From NCBI GenBank assembly GCA_004292855.1, contig RDXN01000062.1, positions 1 through 64,000 on the forward strand: DNA of 64,000 nucleotides, read 5' to 3'. Source of the stretch: Cytophagales bacterium (GTDB lineage Bacteria; Bacteroidota; Bacteroidia; Cytophagales; Spirosomataceae). The translations under genes were made by a program, and so were the position numbers. A model generated the notes under the pieces. It ran no database searches, was not told the DNA's origin, and saw only the letters and a program-made list of their open reading frames with translations. Every line of letters starts with the position of its first letter. Positions within the stretch are counted from its first letter, which is position 1. Below are positions 59,821-64,000 of the stretch, in pieces.

Positions 59821-60232
59821 GAGATTAGAAGAATTAAAATCGCTTTAAAAAGCAAAATACTTACTCTCAACTACTATGAAGAAAATAAGAACAATTTAAA
59901 AAATAGAAGAATAACTAAGCATTACTCAAGTAATAGTACTCTAAATACATTTTTTTCTTCTAATGCTATCTTAATAACTATTCTCTGTGACGGGTTTGCC
60001 ACATGTCGGGTAACTTTTTACACAAATTACCTCATTAAACGATTGTTCAAATTGAAACCTGTTCCATTAACTAATAATTAACACGATTAACTATTCGGCG
60101 AAGGGTCCTGTGGGGCACACAGAGGGAAAGTGAACAACAGTCACCGCCATTTCAGTGAATTTGAGCGAATGGCCAGCTAGTCGGCACAGTTGTTTCACTA
60201 TTCATGGTGAATACAACAACTTGCTCAACAAC
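59821..60232. other. AT-rich divergent intergenic region
   Basis: A 412-base gap between divergent susC and the secreted-protein gene. It is markedly AT-rich between 59830 and 60090. On the minus strand TATTTTG near 59853-59859 is a one-base-short relative of the -7 box and could serve susC. I see no tRNA, repeat or small gene with support. Confidence 0.4.
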
Positions 60233-60889
60233 ATGAAAATCCGTCTTTTATCAATCTTGCTTGGCCTGTTAACAATACTGTCCACGCTCGCCAGTAACAA
60301 ACCCACCCCCGTGTACAGCGTGGGGACAATTACGCTCAACAACGGCACGCAACTGAATGGCGAATTGAATTACAATTGGAAAGCTGAGATTGTGCAACTT
60401 CACGTGAACGGCACTGTAAAAGCCTATTCGGCTCACCAGATCAACAACTTTGCGTATTTCGACAACCAGACAAACTCGCTACGGCAGTTCAGCGCGGTCG
60501 ATTATCCAATGCGAAAAGGCTTCATCCGGCCAATTTTCATGGAAGAGTTTTCTAGAGGAACATTAACCGTATATCGGCGTCTACGCCACGCTCGCGAGCC
60601 ATTCAAACTAGATAAACCGGCTGCCTACGGCAGTAACAGCCAGATCACACAGGACTACGACAACTTCACGTACCTCGTTTATCATGACGAGCAGTTTACA
60701 GATATGGACACGTTTACCCGCGACATATGGCCCCAAATGGAACGTGAGTTCGGGCAGGAATTGAAACAGTATGCTGCCGTTCGCCAATTAGACCACACAA
60801 GTACACCCGCCCGGCTTATGCTTATAAACCAGTACAACTACCTCAAAGCCGATGCGGGGCGCAGCCCGTCAACAGGGGTTGGGGAATAA
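60233..60889 (+). CDS. Secreted protein of unknown function
   Basis: A 218-residue exported protein. The ATG at 60233 gives a signal peptide KIRLLSILLGLLTILSTLAS; the in-frame upstream extension lacks one and was dropped. The mature part starts with a small beta domain (GTITLNNGTQLNGELNYNWK, VQLHVNGTVKAYSAHQI), a pattern of short strands seen in Bacteroidetes secreted hypotheticals, followed by a longer mixed region. No catalytic motif seen. Convergent with the M28 peptidase gene, stops three bases apart. Confidence 0.7.
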   Translation: MKIRLLSILLGLLTILSTLASNKPTPVYSVGTITLNNGTQLNGELNYNWKAEIVQLHVNGTVKAYSAHQINNFAYFDNQTNSLRQFSAVDYPMRKGFIRPIFMEEFSRGTLTVYRRLRHAREPFKLDKPAAYGSNSQITQDYDNFTYLVYHDEQFTDMDTFTRDIWPQMEREFGQELKQYAAVRQLDHTSTPARLMLINQYNYLKADAGRSPSTGVGE

Positions 60890-60892
60890 AAT

Positions 60893-63067
60893 TTATTTCT
60901 TCCCTCCCCCCAGTGCGGCAGGCAGGGCCATGTCCTGAACGAGGGTGGCCATGCGTTCGCTTAGGGTGGTGATGGCTTTGCGGTAACGGGCCTCCAAATC
61001 GGGCAGGTTCCTGGTCGACTTAAGCGAGGCTTCGTACAGAAAACCAGGCAACATCCACGACGCATAACCACTGTAGGGGTCCGACGAGGCATACAGCGAC
61101 CGATACCAGTTGCCAAATGCCATGCCTTTCTGATCGACAAACGACTGTTCCAGTTGGCGCATCGTGCGGTTCAGTTCTAGTAGTTTTTGGGGGTTATCGC
61201 CCTGCACATACATACGCCGAGCTGCCTCAAGGCTCTCGGCATTCTTTTTTAGACCCTGCACTTCGTTCAGCAGGGGCGAAATAGAGTAATCCGGTGCGTA
61301 TTTTTTGATAAGAACTTCGGCGGCACGCAGGTGTACGTCGAGGTCGGTGGCGTAACGGACCACATCGAACGGTAGCAGGTCGGCGTTGGTAAGCCGGAGG
61401 GTGAGCGTAGCCACAACCTGCTCCATCATCGGCCCCATTTTATAGGTGGGGTCGGCAAATTTGTCGTAGAAATACAGGTCGTCGTATTGCGAGTGATAGA
61501 GCGTTGGGCCTTCCATACCTGCACTCAGGGCAGGCATTCCCACGTGCATATACGGCCCAATGTGGTCGGAGCCACCGCCCAGGTTTCCGATGGTTGGCTC
61601 ACCCGCCACCGTTGCCGGGGCCGACGACCCCGTGACCCGCGTGGGGTTGCCAACCGCTGTGCGACCCAGCCAATGCTCATACACGGTCTTGTTCGAGTCG
61701 GGATACTGCACCGACTTGGTGGCCTCCAGCAATAGCCCCTTCAACGAGGGCGACGCCGACGCCCCAAACGTGCGTCCCGATACGGCAGCATCGTAGTTCA
61801 TATAAGCCACGGCTTTTTTCTCCAACTCTTCGCGGAACTGCTCACTCCACTCTGCCGAACCAATCACGCCAAACTCCTCAGCGTCCCAGTGGGCAATTTT
61901 GATTGTCCGGCGTGGGCGATACCCGGCTTTGGCCTGTTTACCCAGCGTTTCGACCATGCTCAACAGCATCGACGTGCCCGAATTAGGGTCCGTTGCCCCA
62001 AACGACCAGGCATCGTAGTGGCATCCGGCAATCACCCACTCGTCGGGAAACTCGCTGCCTTCGAGTGTACCCACCACCTGATACACCCGCTGAATGGCTT
62101 TTTCCTGTTGCACCTTCAACCGCACGGTCAGGTCGTTGCCTCCTTCGAGCCGGTAGGTGAAGGGCAATCCACCCTGCCAGCCCTGAGGCACGGGGCGGGT
62201 GCCGGTCATGCGTTTCAGAATCTCAATGGCTGAGCCATAGGGAATGGGCGTGACCGGAATTTTGTGCAGGGCCACGTCTTTTAGGTCGAGCCGTTTGATT
62301 TTGGTGGGGCCATCCAGCGGCAGGGCGGGTTCGCCGGGGGTGAGCGGATCACCGGTGTAGGGCACGGTGAGCAAGGAGCCGCGCTGAATAATACTCTCGC
62401 TATAGAACGGGCCTTCGGGGAAGGTTAGCCCGCGCATGTAGCCGGAGTCGGCAGGGTCGGTAAAAATAATGACTCCGGCGGCTCCGTTAGCTTCGGCAAA
62501 CTGCGCTTTGTAGCCCCGGAAGTTGCCACCGTAGCGTGCCAGCACGATTTTCCCAGCCACCGAAACGCCCATCGCCTTCAGTTGCTCGAAGTCTTCTTTG
62601 CGGCCATAGTTGGCATACACGACGGGCAGTGTCACGTCGGCATTGCCCGAATAAGCATTCCAGCCGCCCATCACGCGGGGGTCGCTGGCGTATTTATCTT
62701 CTTTGAAAATGGTCTCTTTGGTGCTGATCGGCAACCGAACCGGCGTCACGATCTCGACCGCAATCTCGCCGGGGCCTTTGGGGAGGTAAATGTCGTGCGG
62801 GTAAATGTCAACTTTCCAGCCCGCCTTCCGCATGGTCTCGGCGATGTAGTCACGCACTTTCTCGTTTTCGGGCGAACCGGCCACGTGCGGCACACTGCAC
62901 AACCGTTCGAGGTGCTGCTTGAACCGGGCCGGGTCTTGTTGTTTCTTAAAATCGGCTTCGGTTTTAATCTGAATCTCCTGCCGGTTTGGCGAGAAGCCCG
63001 TGAAGGTCGTTTTTTGAGCGAGGACCGGGGTAACAAGTAAAGAAAGAGCGAGTAGCGCGTGTTTCAT
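60893..63067 (-). CDS. Secreted M28 zinc peptidase (glutamate carboxypeptidase II-like)
   Basis: A 724-residue exported peptidase. The ATG at 63067 gives the signal peptide KHALLALSLLVTPVLAQ; an in-frame GTG extension to 63253 covers the divergent gene and was rejected. A PA domain (about 125-290; VYANYGRKEDFEQLKAMG, GAAGVIIFTDPADSG) is inserted before the M28 core. Zinc ligands and base are visible: AGCHYDAWSFG (His), GATDPNSGTSML (Asp), WDAEEFGVIGS (Glu pair), NYDAAVSG (Asp) and TLYHSQYDD (His). A TFR-like dimerisation domain closes the protein. It trims C-terminal acidic residues from peptides in relatives. Confidence 0.93.
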   Translation of the reverse strand: MKHALLALSLLVTPVLAQKTTFTGFSPNRQEIQIKTEADFKKQQDPARFKQHLERLCSVPHVAGSPENEKVRDYIAETMRKAGWKVDIYPHDIYLPKGPGEIAVEIVTPVRLPISTKETIFKEDKYASDPRVMGGWNAYSGNADVTLPVVYANYGRKEDFEQLKAMGVSVAGKIVLARYGGNFRGYKAQFAEANGAAGVIIFTDPADSGYMRGLTFPEGPFYSESIIQRGSLLTVPYTGDPLTPGEPALPLDGPTKIKRLDLKDVALHKIPVTPIPYGSAIEILKRMTGTRPVPQGWQGGLPFTYRLEGGNDLTVRLKVQQEKAIQRVYQVVGTLEGSEFPDEWVIAGCHYDAWSFGATDPNSGTSMLLSMVETLGKQAKAGYRPRRTIKIAHWDAEEFGVIGSAEWSEQFREELEKKAVAYMNYDAAVSGRTFGASASPSLKGLLLEATKSVQYPDSNKTVYEHWLGRTAVGNPTRVTGSSAPATVAGEPTIGNLGGGSDHIGPYMHVGMPALSAGMEGPTLYHSQYDDLYFYDKFADPTYKMGPMMEQVVATLTLRLTNADLLPFDVVRYATDLDVHLRAAEVLIKKYAPDYSISPLLNEVQGLKKNAESLEAARRMYVQGDNPQKLLELNRTMRQLEQSFVDQKGMAFGNWYRSLYASSDPYSGYASWMLPGFLYEASLKSTRNLPDLEARYRKAITTLSERMATLVQDMALPAALGGGKK

Positions 63068-63154
63068 GGGGTTGTGCAGGTTGCGAAGGAGGAAAATTAG
63101 AAAAAACCTTTCGTAAAGCGTAATTTTAAAGCGGTAATCAATGCGTTTACGATC

Positions 63155-63373
63155 ATGACTGCTAAAGACATTATCAACATCGACCCGGAACTGATGGGCG
63201 GTACGCCCGTTTTTCGCGGGACAAGGATTCCAATTCAAACTCTTTTCGATCACCTGGAGGAAGGCGATTCGATTGAAATATTTTTTGATGACTTTCCCGG
63301 TGTGACCCGCGAACAGGCTCTCGCTCTGCTAGAAATGGCTAAAAACAACCTAATAGACCAAGCAAAAGCGTGA
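63155..63373 (+). CDS. DUF433 family antitoxin
   Basis: A 72-residue DUF433 protein: IINIDPELMGGTPVFRGTRI followed by a helix-turn-helix-like PIQTLFDHLEEGDSIEIF and GVTREQALALLEMA. The family consists of small DNA-binding antitoxins paired with PIN-like proteins. It overlaps the toxin start by four bases (GTGA). A -7-like TAATTTTA lies at 63121-63128. Confidence 0.9.
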   Translation: MTAKDIINIDPELMGGTPVFRGTRIPIQTLFDHLEEGDSIEIFFDDFPGVTREQALALLEMAKNNLIDQAKA

Positions 63374-63702
63374 AGGTTCTTCTGGACGAGAATTTACCAA
63401 ATCGATTAAAATTCAGGCTTTTAGAGAGAGTCCATGAGGTATTTACGGCGCGCGAAATGGGCTGGAACGGTCAGAAAAACGGAAATTTATTAGGGCTTCT
63501 GACTGCTAATGGGTTTGAGGTTCTGATTACCTCCGACAAAAATCTAGTGCATCAGCAGAACTTAAACAAGTATACAGTGAATGTTTTGTTACTACGGATA
63601 AAAGCTAATCGCTATCCCTACATTCAGGCTTTGTTACCGCAGATTTTATATTTGTTGGAAAGCAAACAGTCAGAGCAATTTATTGCCATTGATCCAGTCT
63701 GA
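63370..63702 (+). CDS. DUF5615 PIN-like toxin
   Basis: A 110-residue protein of the Mut7-C/DUF5615 PIN-like group, a probable RNase toxin. It begins KVLLDENLPNRLKFRL with conserved acidic residues, then EVFTAREMGWNGQKNGNLL, FEVLITSDKNLVHQQN with Asp and a conserved Gln-Asn region, and a helical C terminus. It starts with GTG overlapping the antitoxin stop. A short stem gagcc/ggctc (63701-63705, 63722-63726) followed by TTTTATTT after the stop may terminate the pair. Confidence 0.88.
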   Translation: MKVLLDENLPNRLKFRLLERVHEVFTAREMGWNGQKNGNLLGLLTANGFEVLITSDKNLVHQQNLNKYTVNVLLLRIKANRYPYIQALLPQILYLLESKQSEQFIAIDPV

Positions 63703-63760
63703 GCCACTTCTTCAACTAGGCGGCTCTTTTATTTCTTTACACCACCAACTAATCAACACA

Positions 63761-64000
63761 GTGAGAATTGGAATTTTCTTCGGCGGACCATCGCGTGAGC
63801 GCGAGGTGTCGTTTATGGGGGGCCGCACCGCCTACGAGTGCCTGGACAAGAGTCTGTTTGAACCCGTGCTGGTGTTTGTCAGCGGCTGGGGGCGTTTCTA
63901 TAAAGTAGAGCCGGAGTTTCTGCAAAAAGACTCGATCCGGGCCAGCCTGCCCCAACTCGATGGCTTCTCGGTCTACGACGAATCGTTTGAAGACGATGTG
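63761..64000 (+). CDS. ddl: D-alanine--D-alanine ligase, 5' part only
   Basis: The first 80 codons of a Ddl ligase, running off the window edge. The GTG start at 63761 gives RIGIFFGGPSREREVSFMGG, the N-terminal signature of D-Ala-D-Ala ligases, then ALxxLDKSLFEPVLVFV in pattern. The ATP-grasp part lies beyond the window. The enzyme joins two D-alanines for peptidoglycan. It follows the toxin gene by 58 bases on the same strand. Confidence 0.87.
   Translation, partial: MRIGIFFGGPSREREVSFMGGRTAYECLDKSLFEPVLVFVSGWGRFYKVEPEFLQKDSIRASLPQLDGFSVYDESFEDDV

Noticed and set aside
59821-60232. Small gene or tRNA in the AT-rich divergent gap
   Set aside because: No cloverleaf, no start with plausible coding pattern and no hairpin of note could be found by eye.
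63749-63955. Short minus-strand frame at the right end
   Set aside because: It is the complement of the ddl start, which has strong family motifs.

Overview
The window looks like chromosome of a Bacteroidetes bacterium of the Cytophagales type (Spirosoma or a close relative). The evidence is a SusC/SusD outer-membrane pair, other TonB-dependent receptors, a cell-surface protein with a probable type IX secretion tail, Bacteroidetes-style promoters (-7 box TAnnTTTG), a LytS/LytTR two-component pair, and a moderately GC-rich backbone. The genus is inferred from gene content only. No tRNA, rRNA or CRISPR array was seen.

Layout. 1-2.7 kb: AT-rich AIPR phage-resistance gene with a damaged-looking 3' end, then DUF423 and the PLP-binding protein YggS. 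2.9-9.9 kb: coiled-coil membrane protein, ribosomal operon rpsF-rpsR-rplI with a clear promoter and terminator, secreted proteins, an MG2/TonB-plug protein, and a possible divergent kinase-fold protein. 10-15.4 kb: polysaccharide O-acetylation genes (SGNH esterase, MBOAT acyltransferase, AlgJ-like protein), with a thioredoxin gene inside the set between two nearly identical 97-bp palindromic repeats. 15.3-18.5 kb: MenI-like thioesterase, isochorismate synthase and cytochrome P450 in one operon. 18.5-26.6 kb: histidine phosphatase, LytS/LytTR pair, small secreted proteins, DUF937-OmpA protein, esterase and type III pantothenate kinase. 26.7-35 kb: large Ig-like repeat surface protein, aspartokinase/homoserine dehydrogenase, VIT transporter, MurI and a predicted barrel protein.

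35.2-42 kb holds the most striking locus, a restriction-modification-like operon. It has an XRE controller behind a perfect operator palindrome, two different TSPPY-type amino-methyltransferases, a McrB-type GTPase and a McrC/LlaJI-like PD-(D/E)XK nuclease. The controller and the nuclease are GC-rich like the host, while the methyltransferases and most of McrB are AT-rich, so the operon looks like a mosaic with an exchanged specificity block.

42-49 kb: ceramidase-like hydrolase, GNAT, Rpn-type nuclease, and a TonB receptor with a dipeptide epimerase. 49.0-50.3 kb: an intact insertion sequence (15-bp inverted repeats, 5-bp target duplication) upstream of a LytTR fragment. 50.4-54.6 kb: an AT-rich operon of three genes I cannot assign, a candidate undescribed system. 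54.9-59.8 kb: SusD/SusC pair. 60-64 kb: secreted protein, M28 peptidase, DUF433/DUF5615 toxin-antitoxin pair and the start of ddl.

A recurring feature is a set of intergenic imperfect palindromes. Each is built from short words repeated in both orientations, and some words recur at different loci. They sit at gene ends, between co-directional genes and inside a two-component operon.
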